From Streptomyces tauricus (GTDB lineage Bacteria; Actinomycetota; Actinomycetes; Streptomycetales; Streptomycetaceae): a stretch of DNA of 64,000 nucleotides. Shown piece by piece: positions 17,531 to 26,335 of the stretch; within the stretch, counting starts at the first letter, position 1; the number at the start of each line of letters is the position of its first letter. The notes beneath the pieces are model-generated. The model was not told where the DNA came from, ran no database searches, and worked only from the letters and a program-made list of their open reading frames with translations. Made by a program: the position numbers and the translations under genes. The stretch covers positions 1-64,000 of the forward strand of contig NZ_BMVY01000014.1 in NCBI RefSeq assembly GCF_014650955.1, read 5' to 3'.

Positions 17531-19075
17531 CTACCGGCCCAGGAAGATCGGGTTCGTGAACGCCGCCAGGGCCCCCGGCAACGGCCCGGCCGCCGCCTCG
17601 TGCCGCACCTCCGCGCGCACGTACGCCGCGTACTGGGCCGTCGTACGCCACTCCACCGTGCCGGAGCCCGCCACCGGCAGGACGGCGCTCGTGTGCAGGA
17701 CGCCCTGGTCCGTGACGAAGCGGACCGTGCAGCGGGGGGTGCCCGAGACCTCCAGGCGGACGGTGACCGGGTCGTCGCGGTCCACCCTCAACCGGCCGCC
17801 GATGCCGGCGTGTTCGCCCTTCGGGCCGGTCGCCGAGAACGACAGCGACACCGCCTTCGACTCGGCCACGTAACTGCGGCCGGCGCGGATGCCCTCCTGG
17901 ATGGCCTCGCGGGACAGTTCGTCGGCGAGGACGACGGTCTGCGGGGTGCCGACCGGGTCGGGGTCGCGGTGGGCGTCGCTGTTGCCCATCGCGGGGATCC
18001 AGTCCCGGCCGCCCCGGCCCTCCCGTACGGAGGCCACCAGCATGCTGTCCCAGTCGGCGAGCGACACCTCGTCGTCGGGCCCGTACGCGCCGTTCCACAC
18101 CTCGACCGCGTCCGCCTCGCCGAAGCCGAACTTCCAGTTGCAGCCGACGCAGGTGGCGTGCGGGTGGGCGGGGACGACCAGACCGCCGGCCTGGCGGATG
18201 CGGCGCGCGTACTTGCCGAAGCGGTTGTCGCGGGCCCGGTAGCGCCAGTCGACGAACGTGCCCGGGTCCGTGCCGAGCGCGACGACGTGACCGTTCCTCG
18301 TCGTCACCTCCTCGCCCAGCAGGATCAGCAGCTCGCCGTCCGGGTGGGGGCCCGCCTGGTCGGCCCAGTGGGCGTGCGCGGAGTGCGTGTTGTGCTCGGA
18401 CGAGTTGATGAAGTCCAGGCCCGCGGCCCGCGCGAGCGCCGCGATCTCGGCGGGGGTGCGGCGGCCGTCCGAGTACCAGGAGTGCAGATGGCAGTCGCCC
18501 CGGTACCAGGCCCGCCCGCGCCCCTTGGCCCGCGACGGCGGGTACACGGGCTTCACCGTCTCGCCCGGTTCGCCGTACGTCAGCGTGATGGTGACCTCGT
18601 ACGCGAGGCCCTGCGGAGCCACCGTGTACGGGCCCAGCGCGATGTGCCAGGTGCCCTCGCGGACCGGGCCCGGGAGGTAGCCGGGTGTCGCGTCGTCCGC
18701 GCGGATGAAGAACTCCGTGCGCGCGCCGCCCGACCAGCCCCGGAAGCCCCTGCCGCCCAGCTCGGTGCCGTGCTGGTCGAAGATGCCGATGTCCAGGGCG
18801 TTGCCCGCGGTGCCGGCCGGGACGGCGGGCCGCTCGTAGGTGTACGCGACCTTGATCTCCCGCACCCCGGAGGGGACTTCGACGGGCAGGTACACGAAGT
18901 CCGGTGAGCCGGTGGGCAGGGTGCCGCGGACGGTCCGGGTCTCGGAGGCCTGGGCCGCGTCGGCCGCTTCGCTCGGAAAGCTCACGCTTCCCAACGTAAG
19001 CGCGGCGGCGGCCCCCGTCACGAACAGGGCGCGTCTGCCGACGCCGTGGTCACCGCTGTGGTCGTCCTCGCACAT
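17531..19075 (-). CDS. Exported PHP-domain / CehA-McbA-family metallo-phosphoesterase
   Basis: 514 aa from ATG 19075, chosen because ggggag lies 7-8 nt upstream; GTG 19105 is an in-frame alternative without an RBS. The N-terminus carries a Tat-like signal (GVGRRALFVTGAAAALTLG). A beta-rich domain comes first, then the PHP domain with metal-binding motifs GDCHLHSWYSDG, NSSEHNTHS, VPAHPHA and GNSDAH. These proteins hydrolyse phosphoesters using two or three metals; substrates of the CehA group vary. Shares an intergenic region with the LLM oxidoreductase gene. Confidence 0.85.
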   Translation of the reverse strand: MCEDDHSGDHGVGRRALFVTGAAAALTLGSVSFPSEAADAAQASETRTVRGTLPTGSPDFVYLPVEVPSGVREIKVAYTYERPAVPAGTAGNALDIGIFDQHGTELGGRGFRGWSGGARTEFFIRADDATPGYLPGPVREGTWHIALGPYTVAPQGLAYEVTITLTYGEPGETVKPVYPPSRAKGRGRAWYRGDCHLHSWYSDGRRTPAEIAALARAAGLDFINSSEHNTHSAHAHWADQAGPHPDGELLILLGEEVTTRNGHVVALGTDPGTFVDWRYRARDNRFGKYARRIRQAGGLVVPAHPHATCVGCNWKFGFGEADAVEVWNGAYGPDDEVSLADWDSMLVASVREGRGGRDWIPAMGNSDAHRDPDPVGTPQTVVLADELSREAIQEGIRAGRSYVAESKAVSLSFSATGPKGEHAGIGGRLRVDRDDPVTVRLEVSGTPRCTVRFVTDQGVLHTSAVLPVAGSGTVEWRTTAQYAAYVRAEVRHEAAAGPLPGALAAFTNPIFLGR

Positions 19076-19238
19076 GCTGCTGCTCCCCAGGTCGTCGTGA
19101 GTCACATGGCACTGATGGCGTGGGTGTGGTGCCTGCCAGCCTCGTATTCAGCCGTGAACTGCGGGGCAAGGGAAGGGGATCGGCAGCTTTCGGGAACGGA
19201 CCACTCGGACGACGCGGTGTGAACACGCGCACCTGTGA

Positions 19239-19256
19239 ATGCCGACCGGTCGGTAT
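19239..19256. promoter_or_regulatory. TetR-type palindrome upstream of LLM oxidoreductase
   Basis: A perfect 12-bp palindrome ccgaccggtcgg (19242-19253) extends to 18 bp with one mismatched pair. It sits about 35 bp before the ATG at 19291, a typical place for a TetR-family repressor site. No TetR gene is in the window. Confidence 0.5.
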
Positions 19257-19290
19257 GGACAGCTGTACCGCGGGCCGGTAGAGATGGGGG

Positions 19291-20139
19291 ATGCGCATCT
19301 CCGTGACGATCTTCCTCACCGATGAGACGATCACTCCGACCCGGCTCGCCCGTGAGCTGGAGCAACGCGGCTTCGCCGGGCTCTATCTGCCCGAACACAC
19401 CCACATCCCCGTGGAGCGGGCCACCCCGTACCCGGCGGGTGGTGAACTGCCGCCCGAGTACGGCCGCACCCTCGACCCCTTCGTCGCCCTCGGCCAGGCG
19501 GCGGCCGTCACCGAGTCCCTCGGGCTCGGCACCGGCATCACCCTGGTCGCCCAGCACGACCCGATCGACCTCGCCAAGCAGGTCGCGACCCTCGACCACC
19601 TCTCCGGTGGCCGTTTCACCCTCGGCGTCGGCTTCGGCTGGAACGTCGAGGAAGCCGCCGACCACGGCGTCGAGTGGCGTACGCGGCGGGAGCTGGGCCG
19701 CGACCGGATGGCGCTGATGCGGGCCCTGTGGTCGCCCGAACCGACCGCGTACGAGGGCCGGTTCGACTCGGTGCGGGCCAGCCACGCCTACCCCAAGCCC
19801 GTGCAGAAGCCGCGCGGTCCGCTCGTCGGGCCGCGCACGCTCATCGGGGGAGCGGCCGGCCCCAAGCTCTTCGCGCACATCGCCGAGTACGCGGACGGCT
19901 GGCTGCCCATCGGCGGCCGGGGCCTGACCGAGTCGCTGCCCGTGCTGCGGACCGCCTGGGCCGAGGCGGGCCGCGAGCCCGAGAACCTCCAGGTCGTGCC
20001 CTACGCCGTACTGCCCGGCGCCGGAAAGCTCGCGCACTACGCGGACCTCGGCGTCGAGGAGGTCGTCCTCCAGCTGCCGCCGGCCGGTGAGGGAGAGGTG
20101 CTGCGGGTGCTGGACGAGTTCGCGCCGTTCGTCCGGTGA
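19291..20139 (+). CDS. LLM-class F420-dependent oxidoreductase
   Basis: A 282-aa luciferase-like monooxygenase-family protein starting at ATG 19291 after gatggggg. Visible family features are the N-terminal strand, LGTGITLVAQHDPI, LAKQVATLDHLSGGRFTLGVGFGWN and a C-terminal GGAAGPKLFAHIAEYADGW block. This is the TIGR03619-like group that uses F420 rather than FMN; the substrate cannot be told. It lies 80 bp upstream of fbiC in the same direction, linking it to F420 supply, and has a palindromic operator candidate upstream. Confidence 0.88.
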   Translation: MRISVTIFLTDETITPTRLARELEQRGFAGLYLPEHTHIPVERATPYPAGGELPPEYGRTLDPFVALGQAAAVTESLGLGTGITLVAQHDPIDLAKQVATLDHLSGGRFTLGVGFGWNVEEAADHGVEWRTRRELGRDRMALMRALWSPEPTAYEGRFDSVRASHAYPKPVQKPRGPLVGPRTLIGGAAGPKLFAHIAEYADGWLPIGGRGLTESLPVLRTAWAEAGREPENLQVVPYAVLPGAGKLAHYADLGVEEVVLQLPPAGEGEVLRVLDEFAPFVR

Positions 20140-20219
20140 GCCGCGGGGGCGCCGCCGGTGAGCCGTTTGTGACGCGGCACACCCGTAAGGCCTGATCACT
20201 GCGATCGTATGCTCGAAGG

Positions 20220-22805
20220 ATGACGACTTCCGCGACCTCCGGAACCGGGCCCACCGAGAACGCCATGCGGCGCGCGCTCAAACGCGCCCGCGACGGCGTC
20301 GCCCTCGACGTCACCGAGGCCGCCGTGCTGCTCCAGGCGCGCGGCGCCGACCTGGACGACCTGACCACGTCCGCCGCGCGGGTGCGGGACGCGGGCCTCG
20401 CGGCGGCGGGCCGCCCCGGCGTGATCACGTACTCGAAGAGCGTCTTCATCCCGCTCACCCGGCTGTGCCGGGACAAGTGCCACTACTGCACGTTCGTGAC
20501 CGTCCCGGGCAAGCTGCGCCGGGCCGGCCACGGCATGTTCATGTCCCCGGACGAGGTGCTCGACATCGCCCGCAAGGGCGCCGCGGCCGGCTGCAAGGAA
20601 GCCCTGATCACCCTCGGCGACAAGCCGGAGGACCGCTGGCCCGAGGCGCGCGAATGGCTCGACGCGCACGGCTACGACGACACGATCGCGTACGTACGGG
20701 CCATCTCCATCCGCATCCTGGAGGAGACGGGCCTGCTGCCCCACCTCAACCCGGGTGTCATGTCGTGGACCGACTTCCAGCGGCTCAAGCCCGTCGCGCC
20801 GAGCATGGGCATGATGCTGGAGACGACCGCGACCCGGCTGTGGAGCGAGCCCGGCGGCCCGCACCACGGCTCCCCGGACAAGGAGCCCGCGGTCCGGCTG
20901 CGGGTCCTGGAGGACGCGGGCCGCTCCTCCGTCCCCTTCACCAGCGGACTGCTGATCGGCATCGGCGAGACGTACGAGGAGCGCGCCGACGGCCTGTTCG
21001 CGCTGCGGCGCGTCTCCCGTGCCTACCACGGCGTCCAGGAACTGATCATCCAGAACTTCCGCGCCAAGCCGGACACGGCGATGCGCGGCATGCCGGACGC
21101 CGAACTCGACGAGCTGATCGCGACGGTCGCCGTGGCCCGGCACATCATGGGCCCCGCCGCCTGCCTCCAGGCGCCGCCCAACCTCGTCGACTCCGAGTAC
21201 GCGCGGCTGATCGGCGCCGGGATCGACGACTGGGGCGGGGTCTCACCGCTGACCATCGACCACGTCAACCCCGAGCGCCCCTGGCCGCAGATCGACCTGC
21301 TCCGCGAGCAGTCCGCCGAGGCGGGCTTCGAACTGCGCGAACGCCTCTGCGTCTACCCGGAGTTCGTGCGGCGCGGCGAGCCGTGGCTGGACCCGCGGCT
21401 GCTCCCGCACGTACGGGCGCTCGCCGACCCGGAGACCGGGCTCGCCGTGCCGGACGCGGTCGTGGAGGGCCACCCCTGGCAGGAGCCCGAGGAGGCGTTC
21501 ACGTCGTCGGGGCGGACGGATCTGCACGCGTCCATCGACACCGAGGGCCGCACCTCCGACCGGCGCGAGGACTACGACCACGTGTACGGCGACTGGGACG
21601 CGCTGCGGGAGGCCGCGGCGCCCGGCATGGTCCCGTCCCGTATCGACACGGACGTACGGGGGGCCCTCGCGACGGCCGCCGACGATCCGACCCGCCTCAC
21701 CGACGACGAGGCCCTCGCCCTGCTCCACGCGGACGGCCCGGCCCTGGACGCGCTCTGCCGGATCGCCGACGACGTCCGCAAGTCGGCGGTCGGCGACGAC
21801 GTCACGTACATCGTCACGCGGAACATCAACTTCACCAACGTCTGCTACACCGGCTGCCGGTTCTGCGCCTTCGCCCAGCGCCGCACCGACGCGGACGCCT
21901 ACACGCTCTCCCTGGACCAGGTCGCCGACCGTGCCGCGCAGGCCTGGGACGTCGGGGCCGTCGAGGTCTGCATGCAGGGCGGCATCCACCCCGACCTGCC
22001 CGGCACCGCCTACTTCGACATCGCGCGCGCCGTGAAGGAGCGCGTCCCCGGCATGCACGTGCACGCCTTCTCACCGATGGAGGTCGTCAACGGCGCGACC
22101 CGTACGGGTATGTCCATCCGCGAGTGGCTGACGGCCGCGAAGGAGGCGGGCCTCGACTCCATCCCCGGCACCGCCGCGGAGATCCTCGACGACGAGGTCC
22201 GCTGGATCCTCACCAAGGGCAAGCTCCCCACGGCGACCTGGATCGAGGTCGTCACCACGGCCCACGAACTCGGCATCCGCTCGTCCTCCACGATGATGTA
22301 CGGGCATGTGGACCAGCCCCGCCACTGGCTCGGCCACTTCCGTACGCTCTCCCGGATCCAGCAGCAGACCGGCGGCTTCACGGAGTTCGTCACCCTGCCC
22401 TTCATCCACACCAACGCGCCCGTGTACCTGGCGGGCATCGCCCGGCCCGGCCCCACGACCCGCGACAACCGCGCGGTGATCGCGATGGCCCGGCTCCTGC
22501 TCCACCCGCACATCCCCAACATCCAGACCAGCTGGGTGAAGCTGGGCACGGAGGGCGCGGCCGAGATGCTGCGCTCCGGCGCCAACGACCTCGGCGGCAC
22601 GCTGATGGAGGAGACCATCTCCCGGATGGCGGGGTCGAGTTACGGCTCGTACAAGTCCGTGAAGGACCTGATCGCGGTGGCGGAGGCGGCGGGCCGCCCG
22701 GCGAAGCCGCGGACCACGCTGTACGGGGAGGTGCCGGACGAGCGCCAGCGGGCCGCGGCGGTCTCCGACGGGCACCTGCCCGAGCTGCTGCCGGTCCTGG
22801 AGTAG
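20220..22805 (+). CDS. fbiC: Bifunctional FO synthase (coenzyme F420 biosynthesis)
   Basis: An 861-aa fusion of two radical-SAM enzymes that builds the deazaflavin chromophore FO from the flavin precursor 5-amino-6-(ribitylamino)uracil and tyrosine. The N-terminal CofG half has its 4Fe-4S motif CRDKCHYC (C83, C87, C90); the C-terminal CofH half has CYTGCRFC (C542, C546, C549). Length and fusion order match actinobacterial FbiC. ATG 20220 follows gaagga with almost no spacing, so the RBS is poor. A strong hairpin follows the gene. Confidence 0.97.
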   Translation: MTTSATSGTGPTENAMRRALKRARDGVALDVTEAAVLLQARGADLDDLTTSAARVRDAGLAAAGRPGVITYSKSVFIPLTRLCRDKCHYCTFVTVPGKLRRAGHGMFMSPDEVLDIARKGAAAGCKEALITLGDKPEDRWPEAREWLDAHGYDDTIAYVRAISIRILEETGLLPHLNPGVMSWTDFQRLKPVAPSMGMMLETTATRLWSEPGGPHHGSPDKEPAVRLRVLEDAGRSSVPFTSGLLIGIGETYEERADGLFALRRVSRAYHGVQELIIQNFRAKPDTAMRGMPDAELDELIATVAVARHIMGPAACLQAPPNLVDSEYARLIGAGIDDWGGVSPLTIDHVNPERPWPQIDLLREQSAEAGFELRERLCVYPEFVRRGEPWLDPRLLPHVRALADPETGLAVPDAVVEGHPWQEPEEAFTSSGRTDLHASIDTEGRTSDRREDYDHVYGDWDALREAAAPGMVPSRIDTDVRGALATAADDPTRLTDDEALALLHADGPALDALCRIADDVRKSAVGDDVTYIVTRNINFTNVCYTGCRFCAFAQRRTDADAYTLSLDQVADRAAQAWDVGAVEVCMQGGIHPDLPGTAYFDIARAVKERVPGMHVHAFSPMEVVNGATRTGMSIREWLTAAKEAGLDSIPGTAAEILDDEVRWILTKGKLPTATWIEVVTTAHELGIRSSSTMMYGHVDQPRHWLGHFRTLSRIQQQTGGFTEFVTLPFIHTNAPVYLAGIARPGPTTRDNRAVIAMARLLLHPHIPNIQTSWVKLGTEGAAEMLRSGANDLGGTLMEETISRMAGSSYGSYKSVKDLIAVAEAAGRPAKPRTTLYGEVPDERQRAAAVSDGHLPELLPVLE

Positions 22806-22814
22806 CGGGCCGTC

Positions 22815-22846
22815 CTCCGGAGCCGGCGGGGCCGCCGGTTCCGGAG
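22815..22846 (+). terminator. Terminator hairpin after fbiC
   Basis: A 15-bp inverted repeat with one G-U pair (22815-22829 with 22832-22846) and a very tight loop, starting 10 bp after the fbiC stop. No T-run. Confidence 0.75.
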
Positions 22847-22852
22847 GGAGTT

Positions 22853-22889
22853 CCCCGTCGGAGTAGGATGATCGGACCCTCCGACGGGG
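22853..22889. promoter_or_regulatory. Inverted repeat upstream of L,D-transpeptidase-like gene
   Basis: Perfect 11-bp arms (ccccgtcggag, 22853-22863; ctccgacgggg, 22879-22889) flank 15 bp that contain a -10-like taggat. It ends 22 bp before the next start codon, so it may be an operator over the promoter, or a second terminator for fbiC. Confidence 0.45.
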
Positions 22890-22911
22890 TGAGTCAGAGC
22901 TGAGGAGATGC

Positions 22912-23484
22912 GTGCCCGTGCCTGCCCGACGGCTTCCCTCGTGGGCCTGGGTCACCGGTCTGACCGCGGCCGCTCTCGTGCTGGTGGCCGTCCTGGCCGT
23001 CAAGGCCGGGGACGGGCCCCAGCCCACCGCCTCGGCGAGCGACAAGCCGAGCCCCTCGGCCAGCGCCAAGCCCTCCGCCTCGCCCGACGAGTCCGCGCCG
23101 GTCGCCGTACCGGACGGCTCCGGCACGGGACGGCGGATCGTCTACTCCCTCGGCCAGAAGCGGGTGTGGCTGGTCGACGCGAGCGACGCGCCCCGGCGCA
23201 CCTTCACGGTGTGGCAGGGCACGGTGAGCCCGGACCCCGGCACGTACACGGTCGGCACCCGACGGGAGGCCGCGACCGGCAGCGACGGCGTGGAGATCGA
23301 GAACATCGTCTACTTCGCCGTGGCGTCCGGCGTCAACGTCGCCTTCTCCAACGCCCTCGACGGTTCCTCCCCGCCGCCGCCCGCCTCGGGTGCGACGACG
23401 GGCGGGGTCCGGATGAAGGCGGCCGACGGGGACGCGGTGTGGAAGTTCGGCACGGCGGGGACGACGGTCGCGGTCGTCAAGTAG
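22912..23484 (+). CDS. Membrane-anchored L,D-transpeptidase-like protein lacking the catalytic Cys
   Basis: 190 aa from GTG 22912 (gaggag just upstream; GTG 22918 is also possible). It has one N-terminal membrane segment (about 10-30), a Ser/Pro/Lys-rich linker, then a YkuD-like beta domain: YSLGQKRVWLVDA, a PGTYTVG strand, and a C-terminal GGVRMKAADGDAVW...GTTVAVV that parallels the family's GCxRM...GTxVxV. The active-site Cys position is Gly165, and the catalytic His region reads NVAFSNALDG, without His. It therefore looks like an inactive paralogue, perhaps wall-binding. The fold call is by pattern only. Confidence 0.65.
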   Translation: MPVPARRLPSWAWVTGLTAAALVLVAVLAVKAGDGPQPTASASDKPSPSASAKPSASPDESAPVAVPDGSGTGRRIVYSLGQKRVWLVDASDAPRRTFTVWQGTVSPDPGTYTVGTRREAATGSDGVEIENIVYFAVASGVNVAFSNALDGSSPPPPASGATTGGVRMKAADGDAVWKFGTAGTTVAVVK

Positions 23485-23509
23485 CAGGTGTGACGGCGCG
23501 AGCCGGTGC

Positions 23510-24439
23510 TCAGCCCGGTTCGGCGTCGGTCCACGCGTGCAGCTTGTCCGGGTTGACCACGAGCCACAGATCACTGACCCGGCCCGCGCGGACACCCAGG
23601 CCCACGACGGCGACGGTCGCCCCGGCGATCCGGACCGCGACCCCCGGGGAGCCGTTGACGTCGTCCTCCACGACCTCCAGCCCGGGCTCCTTGCGCAGGA
23701 GACCGAGCAGGAACCGGGCCACCTTGTCCGGGCCGACGACCGGCCGCAGGGCCGCGCGGACCCGGCCGCCGCCGTCGCTGCGCGCCTCGACCGACGGGTC
23801 CAGCAGGGCGACCAGCGCGTCGAGATCGCCGGTCCCGCACGCGTCGAGGAACGCGGACACGACCCGCCGGTGCTCCGTCGTCGTACCACCGACGGGCCGC
23901 CGCTCGGCGAGCCGCCGCCGGGCCGAGGAGGCGAGCTGGCGGCAGGCCGCGGGGGAGCGGCCGACCGTCTCGGCGATCTCGGCGAACGGCACCCCGAACA
24001 CGTCGTGCAGGACGAAAGCCACGCGCTCCGCGGGGGTGACCGAGTCCAGCACCACGAGCATGCCCATGCTCACCGACTCGTCGAGCGTGACGCGGTCCGC
24101 GGGATCGCTGCCGCCCCCGCCCTCCTCGCCGCCCGCGCTGGTCCAGGTGGTGGCGCCGCCCCTGACGGGCTCGGGCAGCCACTCACCGGTGTACCGCTCA
24201 CGGCGGACGCGCGCCGAGGCCAGCTGGTCGAGGCAGATCCGTGAGGCGACCCGGGTCAGCCAGGCCAGCGGCGCGACGATCGCCTCCTGCTCGGCCTCGG
24301 ACAGGGCGTACCAGCGGGCGTACGTCTCCTGGACGACGTCCTCGGCGTCCTGCACGGAGCCGAGCATGCGGTAGCCGAGCCCGAGCAGCCGCCGCCGCTC
24401 GGCCATGAGGGACCCGAGGCCAAGATCGCCACCGCTCAC
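23510..24439 (-). CDS. ECF41-type RNA polymerase sigma factor
   Basis: 309 aa from GTG 24439, which overlaps the upstream gene's stop (GTGA). It has sigma regions 2 and 4 (DAEDVVQETYARW; FAEIAETVGRSPAACRQL) plus the long SnoaL-like C-terminal extension of the ECF41 group, including the diagnostic WLPEP (87-91) and NPDKL (296-300). In ECF41 the extension controls activity in cis, replacing an anti-sigma factor. Neighbours of these sigmas are usually redox or epimerase-like enzymes; here a NAD(P)-binding protein gene is coupled directly upstream. Confidence 0.92.
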   Translation of the reverse strand: MSGGDLGLGSLMAERRRLLGLGYRMLGSVQDAEDVVQETYARWYALSEAEQEAIVAPLAWLTRVASRICLDQLASARVRRERYTGEWLPEPVRGGATTWTSAGGEEGGGGSDPADRVTLDESVSMGMLVVLDSVTPAERVAFVLHDVFGVPFAEIAETVGRSPAACRQLASSARRRLAERRPVGGTTTEHRRVVSAFLDACGTGDLDALVALLDPSVEARSDGGGRVRAALRPVVGPDKVARFLLGLLRKEPGLEVVEDDVNGSPGVAVRIAGATVAVVGLGVRAGRVSDLWLVVNPDKLHAWTDAEPG

Positions 24440-25218
24440 TCGCCCCGTACCTCCTTCCGCCCCTGTCCGGCGTTCTCGGCCAGCCACTCGTCGAAGGTCT
24501 GGGTGCCACGGGGTCCGGCGGACCCGGTCGGCAGGTTGCCCCCTTCGACCATGGCAGTACCGGCCCGGCCGGGCATCTTCACCGGCAGCAGCAGCCGGCG
24601 CTGCCCGCGGGCCCGCAGCAGCCGCCGTGTCATGTCGACGAGGTCCTCGACCCGGGGCCCGGCCAGTTCGGGCGCCATGCCCTGCGGCGGCCCGAGGACG
24701 AGTTCCACGAGGTGCCGGGCGACCTCACGGGCCGCCACCGGCTGCGTCCGCATCCGGGGAACCACGGCGAGCGGCCCGGGGACCCGGTCGAGCACCTGGA
24801 GCGGGAACTCATGGAACTGCGTGGCCCGCAGCACGGTCCACGGAACGCCCCCGGCCCCGTCCTTCGTGAGGAGTTCCTCCTGCCGCAGTTTCCCCTGGTA
24901 GTAGCCGAGGCCGACGCGTTCGAGCCCGACGATCGACAGGACGACGTGGTGCCGTACGCCGACCCGCGAGCCGGTGTCCAGCAGCCGGCGCCCGGCGCTC
25001 TCGAAGAACGCGATCGCCGTCCTGGCACGGGTGGTCTCCAGATTGCTGACGTCGACGACCGCCTCGGCCCCCGCCATGGCGGTGTCCAGCCCCGTACCGG
25101 TCACGAGGTCGACACCCCTGGACCTGGCCAGCACCACCGGCTCGTGCCCGGCCGCTGTCAGCTCCCGGACGACGTGACCGCCGACGAGCCCGGTCCCGCC
25201 GGCTACCGCGACGCGCAT
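24436..25218 (-). CDS. NAD(P)-binding (NmrA/epimerase-like) protein
   Basis: A 260-aa Rossmann-fold protein starting at ATG 25218, with the dinucleotide motif GGTGLVGG at residues 7-14. The body matches the atypical SDR/NmrA group (DLVTGTGLDTAMAGAEAVVDV, HHVVLSIVGLERV, YYQGKLRQEELL with the YxxxK pair). Substrate unknown. It lies in the ECF41 operon: its stop overlaps the sigma start by 4 nt and its own start overlaps the preceding membrane protein gene by 16 nt. It is a likely ECF41 target or partner. Confidence 0.85.
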   Translation of the reverse strand: MRVAVAGGTGLVGGHVVRELTAAGHEPVVLARSRGVDLVTGTGLDTAMAGAEAVVDVSNLETTRARTAIAFFESAGRRLLDTGSRVGVRHHVVLSIVGLERVGLGYYQGKLRQEELLTKDGAGGVPWTVLRATQFHEFPLQVLDRVPGPLAVVPRMRTQPVAAREVARHLVELVLGPPQGMAPELAGPRVEDLVDMTRRLLRARGQRRLLLPVKMPGRAGTAMVEGGNLPTGSAGPRGTQTFDEWLAENAGQGRKEVRGE

Positions 25219-25628
25219 GACGGATCTCCCTTGACCGGTACGAGGAGTACGGCCGACGCCAGGACCAGGGCCGTCAGCACGACGACGTTGAGGACCTGGT
25301 CACGCGTGCCGTACATGCCCAGATGCTGCATGTGGTAGCCGAGGTGCAGCACGTTGAAGACGAGCCACACCGCTCCGGTCGTCTGCACGAGCCGGTTGTT
25401 CCGCACGGAACGCAGCGCGATGGCCGTGAGCACGGCCAGCGCGAGGAACATGGCCCCGGCGTCCTTGGCGAGGTGTTCGTTGTAGGGGCCCAGCTGGGGC
25501 AGCCAGCTCATCCCGAACCCGGGAAAGGTGGCGTGCCACGCCTTCGGCGCGAAGTAGGCCCAGCCCCCGGTGTACAGCGCGGTCACGCCCAGGAAGCCGA
25601 GGGTGGCGTACCGGATTCTCGTGTTCAT
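25203..25628 (-). CDS. Small membrane protein, ECF41 operon
   Basis: A 141-aa protein starting at ATG 25628 with about four hydrophobic segments (residues 5-27, 55-75, 82-102, 112-132). The first loop holds WHATFPGFGMSWLPQLGPYNEH and the second half a His-rich LHLGYHMQHLGMYG. Function unknown. First gene of the three-gene operon ending in the sigma factor. Confidence 0.8.
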   Translation of the reverse strand: MNTRIRYATLGFLGVTALYTGGWAYFAPKAWHATFPGFGMSWLPQLGPYNEHLAKDAGAMFLALAVLTAIALRSVRNNRLVQTTGAVWLVFNVLHLGYHMQHLGMYGTRDQVLNVVVLTALVLASAVLLVPVKGDPSCASR

Positions 25629-25685
25629 GCCTGTATGACGAGACGGCCCCGGAAAGTGTGAGGCGGTTCGGTGCGACCTGGCCGC

Positions 25686-26141
25686 TCAGGGCTTTTGATC
25701 ACGGGGGGTGTCGGTCAGGGCGATGTGGGCGGTGACGCGTTTGCCCGTCGGTTCGAGGCGGACGTAGAAGTCCTCGGCGACGGCCGCGACGATCTCCAGG
25801 CCGTGCCGGCCGATGCGCTGCGGGTCGGAGGCATGGATGGTGGGCCGCACCGGGACGCTGTCCTGCACGGTCACCTCCACCGTGGAGTCCGCGATGCGCA
25901 GCTCCATCAGCGCCGGGCCCGGGGCGTGTCTGCGGGCGTTGGTGACCAGTTCGCTCACCACCAGCTGGGTGAGGCCCAGGGCGTGGGCGGAGACGGCCAC
26001 CCGCTGCTCGGCGCCGGCGCGGGTGAGGAAGTCGGCCGCGAGACGGCGTGCCGCGGCGATGCACGAGGTGTCACCGCTCAGCGTCATGACCGTGGAGACG
26101 ACGTGCGCGCCCGGCCCGCTCTCACCGTCGACTGACTCCAC
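25686..26141 (-). CDS. GHKL ATP-binding protein (anti-sigma/RsbW-like)
   Basis: 151 aa from GTG 26141 (weak RBS; ATG 26087 is a shorter option). It is a single HATPase_c domain with the N-box QLVVSELVTNARRHA and a GRHGLEIVAAVAEDF G-box region. Such stand-alone kinases in Streptomyces act as anti-sigma factors or phosphorylate anti-anti-sigma proteins. No cognate sigma or STAS gene is adjacent. Divergent from the P-loop/TPR gene across 194 bp. Confidence 0.85.
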   Translation of the reverse strand: MESVDGESGPGAHVVSTVMTLSGDTSCIAAARRLAADFLTRAGAEQRVAVSAHALGLTQLVVSELVTNARRHAPGPALMELRIADSTVEVTVQDSVPVRPTIHASDPQRIGRHGLEIVAAVAEDFYVRLEPTGKRVTAHIALTDTPRDQKP

Positions 26142-26335
26142 GACTTCGGCCCGCCTTCGCGTTCGCCCGTCCCGGCCCGGTTCCTGACACGGTCCGTTGC
26201 TACGACTCTGGCAGCACGGGGCCGACCGGTCGAGACGGCACGTCGACACCTCGCTCACCAACTCCTGGCCCACCGGCGCCGAGTTGATCCACACTGGGAG
26301 CAGCAGGAGACCCGGCGTGGCGAGGAGGCGGACCG

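Noticed and set aside
22908..24374. Open frame from ATG 22908
   Set aside because: Out of frame with the signal-anchor/YkuD-like protein and antisense to ECF41; codon use is shadow-like.
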